Assembly: GCA_030651305.1 (NCBI GenBank)
Contig: JAUSCI010000024.1
Span: 1-64,000, forward strand
Source of the DNA: Sulfuritalea sp.
GTDB taxonomy: Bacteria; Pseudomonadota; Gammaproteobacteria; Burkholderiales; Rhodocyclaceae
DNA length: 64,000 nt
Reading direction: 5' to 3'
The translations under genes and the position numbers were made by a program. Every line of letters starts with the position of its first letter. Positions within the stretch are counted from its first letter, which is position 1. This document shows, one piece after another, positions 40,445-53,400 of the stretch. Under the pieces are notes generated by a model, which was not told the origin of the DNA, did no database searches, and saw only the letters and a list, made by a program, of their open reading frames with translations.

Positions 40445-40472
40445 AACGGGCGTCCTCGTCAGGGCGCCCGTT
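40445..40472 (+). terminator. Hairpin, probable terminator of the Liv operon
   Basis: Perfect eight-base stem AACGGGCG (40445-40452) with CGCCCGTT (40465-40472) and a 12-base loop, followed by GCATTT. The T-tract is weak, so termination may be partial. Confidence 0.55.
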
Positions 40473-40505
40473 GCATTTCGAGGCCGAAACCGGGAGCTGA
40501 AGGTC

Positions 40506-41318
40506 ATGTCGCTGAAGAACTTGATGGTTCATCTGGATCAGGGTGAGCGCACCGCAGCCAGGCTTGAACTGGCGGTATGGCTGGCACACCGGCACCAGGC
40601 GCGGCTGGTGGGCGTATTCGGCCAGCGTGGCCAGCCGCAACAGGTGGGCGTGGTTGCCTCCTGGCCCAGCCAGGATTACGTCGCGGCGCGTGACGCCAGC
40701 CAGGCCGCGTTCGAGAAGGCCACTGCCGGCTTGCCCCGCGCCGAATGGCGCGACATCAACCGCGGCAGCGATGTCGAAGTGCTGCGCCACATCACCGACC
40801 GCGCCCGCCATGCCGACATGGTCGTGCTCGGCCAGCATGACCACCGCGTCACGGCCCACGTGCCGGAGGACTTCGCCAGGGAGGTGATCACCGGTTGCGG
40901 CCGGCCGGTACTGGTTGTGCCCTACGCCGGCAACTTCACCGAAGTCGGCAAGCGTGTGCTGATCGCATGGAACGACTCGCGCGAGGCTGCCCACGCCCTC
41001 AACGACGCCCTGCCGCTGATCGAGGACTGCGATGAGGCCATGGTCCTGTCCTTTGCCGCCCGTCGCGAAGATGGCGATGCATCCTGCGCCGAGGTCGCGC
41101 GCCATCTTGCAACCCATGGCATCAAGGCCAAGACCGAGGTGCTGCTGGTGCAGGATTTCGACATCATGGACATGCTGCTCAACCGGATTACGGATCGCGG
41201 CGCCGACCTGCTGGTAATGGGCGCCCACGGCCAGATCGGCTTTCCGTATCTCAGCCGGGGTGCCGGCACCCGCTACATACTGCAGCACATGACCGCACCG
41301 GTGCTGATGTCGAACTGA
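40506..41318 (+). CDS. Tandem universal stress protein
   Basis: Cytoplasmic stress protein of 270 residues made of two UspA domains (about 1-140 and 148-268). The second keeps the nucleotide-binding signature MGAHGQIGFPYLSRGAGTRYIL, as in ATP-binding UspA proteins. The first has VVLGQHDHRV in the matching place and may not bind ATP. It is monocistronic between a terminator-like hairpin and a tandem repeat. Role inferred as general stress or energy sensing. Confidence 0.87.
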   Translation: MSLKNLMVHLDQGERTAARLELAVWLAHRHQARLVGVFGQRGQPQQVGVVASWPSQDYVAARDASQAAFEKATAGLPRAEWRDINRGSDVEVLRHITDRARHADMVVLGQHDHRVTAHVPEDFAREVITGCGRPVLVVPYAGNFTEVGKRVLIAWNDSREAAHALNDALPLIEDCDEAMVLSFAARREDGDASCAEVARHLATHGIKAKTEVLLVQDFDIMDMLLNRITDRGADLLVMGAHGQIGFPYLSRGAGTRYILQHMTAPVLMSN

Positions 41319-41319
41319 C

Positions 41320-41386
41320 CTGCCCCAGAAGGGGAATCCCAGGTCGGCAAAGCCCCTGCCCCCGAAGGGGAATCCCAGGTCGGCAT
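41320..41386 (+). repeat. Tandem direct repeat, two 31-base units
   Basis: Units 41320-41350 and 41356-41386 differ at one base and share GAAGGGGAATCCCAGGTCGG. Each contains CCCC-N2-4-GGGG pairing. They lie between the stress protein and the giant adhesin gene. Confidence 0.8.
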
Positions 41387-41411
41387 GGCGGGAAGCTTTT
41401 GATAAAAGTCA

Positions 41412-41438
41412 ATACTCCAAACATGGTCATAGGAGTAT
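41412..41438. promoter_or_regulatory. Inverted repeat upstream of the giant adhesin
   Basis: ATACTCC (41412-41418) and GGAGTAT (41432-41438), 13 bases apart, in an AT-rich stretch 46 bases before the adhesin ATG. It could be an operator or an mRNA leader hairpin. No matching sigma-70 promoter is convincing. Confidence 0.4.
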
Positions 41439-41483
41439 AAGGGCACTATCAATGGACGGATGGTCCGCCCGCGGAGTTAGCCC

Positions 41484-44400
41484 ATGAGCTATAACAATCC
41501 CTCCCGCAAGCACCGTTCCCGGCTATCTACGCCCGTCCGCTTGTGCGTAGCCGCCGTCGCCGCGTGCTTCATCGCCACTCCCGTCCTGTCGAACCCGGTG
41601 AATCCTGTCGTGGTCAATGGCGCCGCCACCTTCAACCAGGTCGGCAACCTCCTGACGGTGACCAACAGCAACGGCGCCATCATCAACTGGGACAAGTTCT
41701 CGATCAAAGTGGGCGAGACCACCCATTTTGCCCAGACGGCCGCCTCCAGCACCGTGCTCAACCGGGTCCTGAACGACCCGACGGCCATCTACGGCACGCT
41801 CAGTTCCAACGGTCGCGTCTGGCTGGTGAACCCCGCCGGCATCATGGTCGGCCCTGGAGGCCGGGTCGATACCGCCGGCTTTGTCGCCAGCACGCTCAAC
41901 ATCAGCAACGAAAACTTCCTCGCCGGTCGCAATCTCTTCATCAATGACGGCAGCGCCGGGGATGTCATCAACCAGGGCGAAATCAGGACCCCGGCCGGCG
42001 GCAGCGTCTACTTGATCGGCAGCAACGTTAGCAACGAAGGCATCATCACGACCCCTAAGGGCGAGACCATCCTCGCCGCCGGCAACACCGTCAGCCTGAT
42101 CGACAGTGCCCTGCCCGGCGTCAAGGTCGACATCACCGGCGCCGAAGGCAATGCCACCAACCTCGGCACCATCACCGCCGAAGCCGGCCGCATCGGCATC
42201 GCCGGCGTCATCGTCAGGAACAGCGGCCAGATCAACGCCAGCAGCGTCGTCAGCGAAGGCGGGCGAATCTTCCTGCGCGCGACGAAGAAGATCGAACTCA
42301 CCGATACATCAAGAGTCGGCGCTGACGGTACGGCGGGCGGCAACGTCACCGCCATCGTCGCCGAGAATGGGCGGATCACGGGCGAACTCGTGGCCCATGG
42401 CGAGATCAGCGCGCAGGGCAATGGCCAAAAAGGCAGTGGCGGTTTTATCGAAACCTCGGCAGCCAAATTGTCGATTGCCGACGGCTTCAGGGTCGCCACC
42501 CGTGATGGTCAATGGCTGCTCGACCCTTACGATTTCACCATCGCCGCCAGCGGTGGCGACATCACCGGTGCAACACTGTCCACAGCACTGGGCGCCGGAG
42601 CCGTCACCATCCAGACCGCTGCGGCATCGGTTTCGTGTTCCGGCGCAATTTGCGGGACGGGCAATTCGACCGGCAACGGCGATATTTTTGTAAACGATGT
42701 CGTAAGCTGGAGTGTCAACAGCATCCTGACGCTGGATGCCTATCGCAACATCAACATCAACCAATCCATTACGGCAACGGGCACGACCGCCAAACTGGCG
42801 CTCAACTACGGTCAGGGCGCAATTGCATCGGGCAACGCCGGCACTTACAACGTCAATGCCGCCGTCAACCTCCCGGCCGGGCCTAACTTCAGCACCAAGC
42901 TGGGTTCGGATGGTGTCGTAAAGAACTACAGCGTCATCACCAGTCTGGGTGCGGCGAGCAGCATCACCGGCTCTGATTTGCAGGGAATGAATGGCGGACT
43001 GGCGACTAACTACGCTCTTGGCAGCGACATACACGCCACAGCAACAGCTACATGGAATAGCGGCGCGGGCTTTTTGCCCGTGGGCAATTCAACCACCAAT
43101 TTCACAGGCACTTTTGACGGGCTCAAGCACACCATTACAGGACTGACGATCAACCGTCCCACACCGGACTATGCGGGCTTGTTCGGAGCTGTCGGCAGCG
43201 CCGGGATTGTGCTCAATGTCGGGCTGGTGGGAGGTAGCGTAAGCGGCAGCACCTACGCTTCGAATGCGGCGGTGGGGGGGCTGGTGGGATATAACTACGG
43301 CACGATCAGCAATTCCTACAACACCGGCAGCGTGGTGAATGTCGGCCGCAGCTTCGCCGGCGGGTTGGTGGGAACCAATGAAGGCATCATCCGCAACAGC
43401 TACGCCACCGGCAACGTGACCATCGTCGAGAGCAGGGCGGGCGGCCTGGTGGGGCATAACAGCGGCACCATCAGCAACAGCTACGCCACCGGCAATGTGC
43501 TCGGCGGCTGCTGTGCCAATGGCGGGCTGGTGGGGCATAACGCCGGTAGCATCAGCAATTCCTACAGCACAGGCAGTGCAAGCGGGTCGTATATGATCGG
43601 CGGGCTGGTGGGGGAGCAGAGCGGCAGCCCCAGCGTCAGCAATAGTTTCTGGGATACCACTACATCCGGTCAGGGGGGAAGCCTTGGCGGCACCGGTCTG
43701 GGCACCTTGCAAACGATGAGTGCCGCATCGGTTGCTGCGGCGGGGTTTGACCTGACGAACACCTGGTGGCTGAGCGAGGGCAACACCCGTCCCTTCTTGC
43801 GCAGCGAGTACAGCACCACCATCACCAACGCGCACCAGTTGCAGTTGATGGGAATGAACGCGGCCACCTTGGCGGCTAACTACACCCTCGGCGCAAATAT
43901 CAACATGGCGGAACTCGGCCAAGCATCGGGTCTGTGGAACACAACGACAGGCTTTGTGCCGGTGGGCGACGCGTACAGCAATTACTTCTCCGGCACCTTT
44001 GACGGCCTGGGGCATACCATTACAGGACTGACCATCAACAGACCTTCTACAAATTATGTCGGGCTTTTCGGCATGACCAATGCCGCGGCCATAAGTAATG
44101 TGGGGTTGGTGGGAGGCAATATAACCGGCAGCAGCGTTGTCGGCGGGCTGGCGGGGTATAACTACGGCGGCGGCAGCACAATCAGCAATTCCTACAGCAC
44201 GGGCAGTGTGAGCGGCATTGACTATGTCGGTGGGCTAGTGGGGGTTAACGGGCAGGAATTCGGACCTGGCGGCCCAATCACCAATTCCTACAGCACGGGC
44301 GCAGTGAGCGGCAACAACTGGGTCGGCGGGCTGGCGGGGATTAACAGAGGCGCAATCACCAATTCCTACAGCACAGGCGCAGTGAGCGGCAGCAACGGCG

Positions 44401-47400
44401 GGCTGGTGGGGGCTACGGACTGGGGCGGCACGGTCACCAATTCTTACTGGGATACCGAGACCTCTGGCAAGGCGACGAGCGCCGGCGGCACAGGGCTGAC
44501 CACCGCCCAGATGAAACAACTCGCCACCTTCAGCGGCTGGAGTATCGCCAGCACCGGCGGCAGCAGCGCTACCTGGCGCATCTACGAGGGCAACACCAGG
44601 CCGCTGTTGCGCAGCTTCCTCGCGCCCATCACCCTGACCCCCGTCTACGATGGCACCGCACAAACGCTGACCAACATTGGCGATTACACCGCCAACATTG
44701 CCAGCCCGGTCAGCGCCAACATCATCAACGCTGGCGGATTGACCCTGAACAGCTCCGCTACGGCGGGGAGTCATACGGCCGCGTTGAATGTCAGCAGCAC
44801 GCAGCAAGGCTACGACATCAGCGCAAGCCGCACCATCACCGGTACCGGCAGCGCGGCCAACGACCTGAACATTGCCGCCTCCCTCGGCTGGAGCGCAGGC
44901 AAGCTCACCCTCAACGCGCAAAACAACATCAACATCAACGCCGACCTGAACGGCTCGGGCACCGCCAGCCTCGCGCTTCAATATGGTCAGGGTGCAATAG
45001 CATCTGGCAACGCCGCCACATATAACGTCAACGCCGCCGTCAACCTCCTCGCCGGGCCAAACTTCAGCACCAAGCTAGGCTTCGACGGAACGGCCGTCCA
45101 CTACACCGTCATCACCAGCCTGGGGGCCGCCGGCAGCACGACCGGCACCGATTTGCAGGGAATGAACGGCGGCCTGGCAGGGATGTACGCGCTGGGCAGC
45201 AACATCGACGCGTCTGCAACGTCGGGCTGGAACAGCGGCGCGGGCTTTGCGCCGGTCGGCAACAGCAGTACGAATTTCACCGGCATTTTTGACGGCCTCG
45301 GTCATACCATCGCCGGCCTGACCGTCAACCGGGGCACGACGGACTACGTCGGACTCTTCGGCTACACCGGCACAGGCAGCATCCTTAGAAATCTGGGACT
45401 GGTGAATGTCAATATCATCGGCCGATATGCTGTCGGCGGGCTGGTCGGCTCCAATTGGAGCGCAATCAGCAATTCCTACACCACCGGCACCGTGTTCAGC
45501 ACCGACTATGGTGTCGGCGGCCTGGCGGGACGAAACTACAAAACCATCGAGAATTCCTACAGCACCGCCAACGTAACCGGCAGCAACGCCGGTGGTTTGG
45601 TGGGAATTCAAGGGTCGACGGTCGACGTCGGCTCGACCAACAATTCCTACGCTACCGGCAACGTGACCGGCACTGGCAACTATACCGGCGGGTTGATGGG
45701 CTACAACTACGCGAACAGCACCATCAGCAATTCCTACGGCACGGGCGCGGTAAGCGGCGGCGTGAACTATCTCGGCGGGCTGGCGGGGGGCAACGACGGA
45801 CTCATCAGCAATTCCTACAGCACCGGAAGTGTGACCGGCAGCAGCTTTGCCGGCGGGCTGGTGGGGTATGCCGGCGGCAGCACCGTCACCAATTCCTTCT
45901 GGGATACCGAGACCTCCGGCAAGACCACCAGTGCCGGCGGCGGTACGGGCAAGACCAGTGCGGAGATGAGGCAGCAGGCGACATTCTCGGGATTCGATTT
46001 CACTAACACCTGGTGGCTGAGCGAGGGCAATACCCGGCCATTCCTGCGCACGGAGTACAGCACCAGCATTGCCAATGCGCACCAGTTGCAGTTGATGGCG
46101 ATGAATCCCGGTGCGACCTACACCCTGTCGAACAACTTCGACCTCAGTCCCGCCCTTGCCGCCGTGAACAGCAAGTACCCCGGCATGTGGGGCACTGCGG
46201 GCTTTGTACCTGTGGGCGATGCAACCACCAAATTCACCGGTACTTTTGACGGCCTTGGCCGCACTATCACCGGACTGACCATCAACCGCAGCACGATGGA
46301 CTACGTAGGACTCTTTGGCTATGCGAACGGAGCGACTATCCGCAACGTGGGGCTGGAGGGCGGCAACGTAAGCGGCGGCAGCCAAGTCGGTGAACTGGTG
46401 GGCAAGGGCGATAGCGGCACAACTATCAGCAATTCCTACGCTACCGGCAACGTAAGCGGAACGAGTCGCGTCGGTGGCCTGGTGGGCGATAGCGACAACC
46501 AAAGCACGGTGAGCTATTCCTACAGCACCGGAAATGTCAGCGGCGTATCTGCCGTCGGCGGCCTGGTGGGTGGGCTCGGTGTTAACGGTGTTTTCGGGTC
46601 GCCAGGAAGTTACAGCGTTGTTGCCAACTCATACAGTACTGGCGGCGTAAGCGGTAGCGGTGCCTACGTCGGCGGTCTGGTCGGGTTGAATCACTACTAC
46701 AGCACGATAAACAATTCTTACAGCACCGGCGTTGTAAGCGGCGGCAGCGGCAGCGGCATATACGTCGGCGGACTTGCAGGCTTGGGCTATAGTTGGGGCG
46801 GTGTAAATAATTCCTACTGGGACGCCGAAACCTCGGGCAAAGGCACCAGTTTCGGCGGCACCGGCAAGACCAGTGCAGAGATGCGGCAACAGACCACATT
46901 CTCAGGATTTGATTTCACCAACACCTGGTGGCTGAGCGAAGGTAACACCCGGCCCTTCCTGCGCTCCGAATACAGCACCACCATTACCAACGCGCACCAG
47001 TTGCAGTTGATGGGCATGAACGCGACTACGTTGGCGGCGACCTACACCCTCGCCGCAAATATCAACATGGCGGAACTCAGCCAGACATCGGGATTGTGGA
47101 ACACCGCAGCAGGCTTTTTGCCGGTCGGCAATTCAACCACCAATTTCACCGGCACTCTTGACGGCCTTGGCCACACCATCGCAGGACTCACCATCAACCG
47201 TCCCACATCGGACTATGCGGGATTGTTCGGCTATATCGGCACCGGAAGCGCTGTACGCAATGTAGGGCTGGTTGGCGGCAGCGTAACCGGCGGCACCAAC
47301 TATGTCGGCGGGCTGGCGGGATATAGCAACACTGGCGCCACTATCGCCAATTCCTATAACACGGGTAGCGTGAGCGGAACCAACTTCGTCGGCGGGCTGG

Positions 47401-50400
47401 CGGGGTATAACAACACGGGTGGCGCAATCACCAATTCCTATAGCACGGGCAGCGTTGGCAGCAGCAGCGGAGGTGTGTTTACCGGCGGTCTGGTGGGCGT
47501 CAACTACGGCGCAATCAGCAATTCCTGCAGCACCGGCAGTGTGAGCGGCACCGGATATGTCGGCGGGCTGGCGGGCATACAAAACTTCAGCGCCACTATC
47601 ACCAATTCCTACAGCACGGGCAGCGTCAGCGGCACAGCCGGCAACTGGGTCGGCGGGCTGGTGAGCATGAACAGCGGCAGCGCCGCTATCACCAATTCCT
47701 ACAGCACAGGCAGCGTGAGCGTCGGCAGCGGCAGCGGCGGGCTGGCGGGATATAACAACGGCGGCGCCATTACCAATTCCTACTGGGACAAGGATACTTC
47801 CGGCCAAGCCACCAGCGCCGGCGGCACGGGCCTGACCACCGCCCAGATGATGCAGTCCGCCAATCTGACCGGCTTCGACTTCACCAACGTCTGGAACATC
47901 GTTCCAGGAATTTCCTATCCTTACCTCAAGTGGCAATTCAGCGCGGCGCCGCAGGTGTTGTCCGGGTTGGCAACGGGTGCTGCGGCAGGCAAGACCATTC
48001 AAGCCATCACCAACGGCGTCGATTTGGCGAAAACATTCACGGGCGCAAACGGGTTCTATTACTTCGCCCTGCCCGGCAACAGCGTGCCGAACGGCAACAC
48101 GCTGCTGACCTTCGTCGCCGGGGATGCCTACAAAGGCGCTGCCGCCTATGGCTCCGCGGGCAGCCACGCGACCGGAATGGCAATTGCGCAGAACGCACTG
48201 ACGATTGCCGGTGGAGCTGTTTCCAACAATTCCCTGGGCACGGCCAAGGGCGCTCTCGCCTCGGCTGACGTTCCTTACAGCGTCTCAGGCAACAACTTGT
48301 CGCTATCGAGCGGCATCGCTTTCCAGACGCTGTCGGGCGCGAGCTACACCCTGGACGGGAACGTCACCACCGTCGATGCGGCACAGACCTGGGGCGGGCC
48401 GGTCAGCATGACGGGCAACGCGATCCTCGCCACCGGCAACGGAGATATCGCGATTAACGGAGCAATCAGCGGCGCCACACGCAACCTCACCCTGAATACC
48501 AGCGGCAAAGTCACTCAAGGAGCAGCCATCACCGTCGCCGGCCTTGAACTTCTCGGCACAGGCGGTACGTACACCCTGAACCACGGCAGCAATGCCATCA
48601 CCACCCTGGCCGGCAATGCAGCGGCCGTGAGCTTTACCGAAAGCAACGGCTTCACCGTAGGCACGGTGAACAGCACCAGCGGTTTGGCCACGACCGGAGA
48701 CCTTGCGTTGATGGCTAATGGACCGCTTACGGTGTCCCAGGCGGTCTCCTCCACAAGCGGCGGCGGTATCCTGCTGGCGGCCCAGGGCAACACCGGCACC
48801 GCCGATCTGACGGTCAACGCCAGCGTGAGTGCGAGCGGCGGAACCGGCGGCATCGACCTGTACGCCGGTGACAGCATCTACGTGTCCGGCAGCGGTGTGA
48901 ACGTATCCGCCGTCGGGGCTGGCGCAATCAACCTTTATGCGGGCCGCAACTACAACGGTGGCACGGTTCAGGCGGGAAATTCTGGCGGCGGCGTCTGGCA
49001 GTATTTGTCATCGGCGGTGAAGAGCGATGACGGGAACATCGGCTTGTATGCCGCAGGCAACATTGTCGTCGATGAAGTTCATGCCAATGGCAACGGCGAT
49101 GCGCTCTGGGGCGACGTGTTCATCAAAGCCGGCGACAACGCTTTCGGGGTCGGCACTTCGTCCGGAACGATCGACAACAACGGCGGCGGGCCCGCGCGCC
49201 CCCATGTGACGGCGAACAAAGTCAGCTTGCGCTCCACCGGTAATATCGGCTGGATGGGCAACGGCCCCAACCACTTTTACGTCGATGCGACCGAGCTTGA
49301 CGTCAACATCAGCGGCAGCCACGCGGCCCTTGGGGACATAAATGACACGCGCGGTGACGGACTCACGCTCACCAGTGTCTTGATCACCGGCAACAGTGGC
49401 TACGCGCCGTATTCCTACTATCAGGATCAGGGTCTTTTTCTCCAGCAGACCAACTCGGGCGGTTTGAAGCTTGGAAGCATGGATGTCTTCGGCCCCGTAC
49501 ACCTGATCACCAATGGTGCCATTACCGACACCAATGGCGCCGCGATGAATATCCTCAGCCGGAATGCAACTACGGTCGGCAGCGGCGTCGTCCTGCGGGC
49601 AGGCACGGGCGTCGGCACCCTCGCCGATCCGATCGAAATCCAGGCCTCCACGCTGGCGGGCGCGATACTCAATACGGGTGTTTTCTCCGTCGCCAATACC
49701 GGTGCGCTGGAAATCGGCTCGGTGAGCATTTACGGCACGCACAACGGCATAACCATGACCACCGGCAGCGCCACGCCGGGCGATGACATTGTCGTCACCA
49801 CGGACGGCGCACTGTCGGTCACGCAGCCCATTGCCAACAAGCTGGCCGGCGCCATCTCCCTCGCCGGCACGTCCTTCAGCCAGAGCAACGTCGACATCAG
49901 CGCGGCCGGCGGAGCGATATCGATCATCGCCGACGCGCTAGCCATCGCGGCCAACACTGGCAACAACGCGTTGCAGACAAGCGGGGCATTGACCCTGAAA
50001 CCGAAGACCGCCAGCACCGCGATGTCCCTCGCCGGCACGGCGGCGTTCGACCTGACGGCGGCTGAAGTCACCGACATCGCGGGTGGCGTGACCGGGGCCG
50101 GCACCATAACGATCGGCGACGCGGCCAACGCCGACGCAGCCTCCGCGATGACCGTGGGCGGACCGGTCAGCTTTGGAGCAAAGACGGTGACGCTGAACGC
50201 GGCATCGTTCGCAAGCGCGGGGACGGACACCATAGCGGCGACTACCCTGAACCTGAACGCCACCTCGGGCAACATCGGCAGCGCGAGCGGGGCCGGCGCC
50301 ATTGACATCGCCACGACGACCGTGACGGCCAACACCGCGGGCGGCAGCGCATATCTGAAGTCGGCGGCAGGCTATGCAGTAGGCGTCTCCAACGTCGGCG

Positions 50401-53400
50401 GGGGCGCCTTGAGCCTCGAAACGGCGGGTGCGGTAACGCAGAGCGGAGCCATCACCGCGCAAGGTCTGCAACTCCTGGGTACGGGCGGAACCTACACGCT
50501 CACCGATGCCGGCAATTCCGTGACTACCCTCGCCGGCAACACCGGTTCGATCAGCTTCACCAATAGCGGCAGCTTCACGGTCGCCACGACCCATGCGGCG
50601 AAGTTCGCCTATGTGGCGAATATTGCTTCCGGCAACGTCTCCGTGTATTCCGTCGATCAGTCCACCGGAGCATTGACCCAGGTTGGAACAACCAACGCAG
50701 GCACCGGTCCTTCATCCATTGCCGTTGACCCGACAGGGCGATTCGCATTTGTGGCAAATATCACTTCCAACGATGTTTCCGCGTTCGCCATCGATCAAGC
50801 CACCGGAGCACTGACCCCGGTGGGAACGGCGCCGGCGGCGAACGCTCATTCCGTCACCGTTGACCCGACAGGACGATTTCTGTATGCGGGAAATCGATGG
50901 GGCAACGAGGTTTCCGTGTTCATCATCAATCAGACCACGGGGGCATTGAGCGCAGGAACAGCCTTGGCCGGAACATACCCTGTCACCGTTGTCGTCGACC
51001 CGACAGGGAAGTTCGCCTATGCAGTGAACTATGCTTCCGAAAGTGTTTCTGCATTCACCATCAATCAGGCCACCGGGGCGTTGAGCGCAGCGGGAACGCT
51101 TGGCGTGGGAACGACGCCTCGCTGGGGCGCCGCTGACCCGACCGGACGATTTTTCTATGTGTCGAACGGCAATTCAAACAGCATTTCCGTATATACGATC
51201 AACCCGGCCACGGGGGCATTGACTGCGGCGGGAGCGGCGCCCGCGGGATTGAATCCCGAGGGTATTGCCGTTGACCCGAGAGGGAAGTTCTTGTATGCGG
51301 CAAACAACCAATCCAACAATGTCTCGGTGTTCACGATTGACCAGACGACGGGAGCGCTGACCGCCGGAGCGGCTGCAGGAGCTGGGGCCTATCCGACTAA
51401 CGTCAGCGTGGACCCGACAGGGAAATTTGCCTACGTAACCAACAAGGATTCCAACAATGTGTCCGTGTATGCCATCGACCAGGTGACAGGGGCGTTGACC
51501 GCGGGCGCGCCGGTGGCTGCCGGGACGACTCCTTATTCCGTCGCTGCGGCAAATGTGAATGGCGGCGTTGCCGGCATCACGGCAACGGGCGACGTGACCC
51601 TTGCGGCCCTGGGCAACGGCACCATCACGGTCACGAACAGCCTCTTCAAACAGGGGGCAGCGGCGGCAACTTTTACGTTGCAGGCCAATGACAGCATCGT
51701 CTTCAACACCTCCGCCGACATCGGCCCGATCGGCGGTGGCAGCAATGCGATCAATGTCGTATTGAATTCCGACAGAGACGCGAGCAGCGGCGGCAACGTC
51801 CAGTTGAACGCCGGCACGGTGATCAACAGCATTGGCGGCAACATCACACTGGGCGGCGGAACACCGGGCGACGGAACGGGGAATGCCATCGGCAATGCGC
51901 TCAATCCTGACGGCATCTACCTTGCCGGTGCAACGCTCGATGCGGGAGGTGGCAGCGTCAAGCTGCGCGGCACGGGTTTCGCCGGAACGTCATCGAGTGG
52001 TATCCATGTTGCGGACGCCAGCGCCATTCAAACCACCGGTTCCGGCACGATCACCCTGAACGGCACCGGGGGCGCCGGGACGAACACCAACCGCGGCGTC
52101 TACATCGACGGCGCAGGCACGGCGGTAAGGTCCGTCGATGGCAATATCTCGCTTACCGGACTCGGTGCGGGCAGCGGCTATGACAATCGCGGCATTTACC
52201 TGAGCCATGGCGCGAAGGTGGCTTCCGTCGGCGCGGGCAATGTGACGCTGGATGGAACCGGCAGCGCCGCGGGCACGGACGATAACTATGGCGTGTACAT
52301 CAAGAATCTCGGAACGGAGGTGTCTGCATCGAGTGGCGCAGTTTCCATCACCGGGCATGGCGCGGGCAGCGGGACCGACAACTTCGGCGTCCATATGTAC
52401 GATTTCGCCAAGGTTGCTTCCGCTGGATCGGGCAACATATCGCTGATCGGCACGGGCGGCGCCTCTACCGGTTCGTACAACACAGGTGTCTACATCAGCG
52501 ACAGCTCGGCGATCGCGGCGACTGGCGCGGGCGGGGTCTCGCTGAACGGAACCGGCGGTAGTTCGGGTACGGCAGGGGTCAGCAATCGCGGCGTCCGGGT
52601 TTCGTCGGCCGCTTCGATCAGCACCAACAGCGGCGCTATCGATATCACCGGCACGGGCGGTTACGATGGCGACGGCATACAGATTGTGGGAGGCGCCCAT
52701 GCGCAGTCCGTCTCCGGAACAATCACGCTGCTTGGGACCGCCGTGGATGGCAGCAGCAGCGATGCCGTATACGTGTCGGATGCGGGCACGCTCGTCAGCA
52801 GCAGCGGCAATATCGGTATTACCGGCCACAACCTCAGCACCATGGGCAGCGGCAATCGCGGCGTTGCCATAACGTCATCCGCGCAGGTTGTCGCGACGGG
52901 CGCGGCTACCATCACCGTTGCCGGACAGGGCGGGCATGAAGGCGACGGTTTGCATGTTCATGGCGGAGCTTTGGTTCAGTCCGGCACGGGACTGATCACT
53001 CTCAGCGGCACCAGCGGCGACGGCATAGGCAGCAATTGGGATTGGGGCGTTGAGGTCGGGGATGCGGGAACGCTGGTGAGCAGCGGCGGCGGCATGACCA
53101 TCACGGGCATCAGCACCAGCACGGACGGCACCTACAGCAATTACGGGCTCCTCGTCAGAACTGGTGCCAAATTGACCACGAGCGCTGGCCTGATGACGCT
53201 GAACGGTACGTCAGGCGCAGGGACGACCAGCGATGGCGTGCGCTTGTCCGGCACGCCAACAGGCGGCGTGGTGAATGCCGCCGCAGGCTTGACCATCAAT
53301 GGTACGGGCGATGTGGTGCTGGATGTCGGCTCCATAGTCAATGTCGGAAGCGGCAGTACAGGTATTTCGGGGGCCAACATCACCCTGAATGCGGGCAGCG

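Noticed and set aside
42950-47900. Regular GLUG-coding repeats looked like a possible CRISPR or DNA satellite.
   Set aside because: The periodicity is in coding sequence with variable codons, so it reflects protein repeats of the adhesin.
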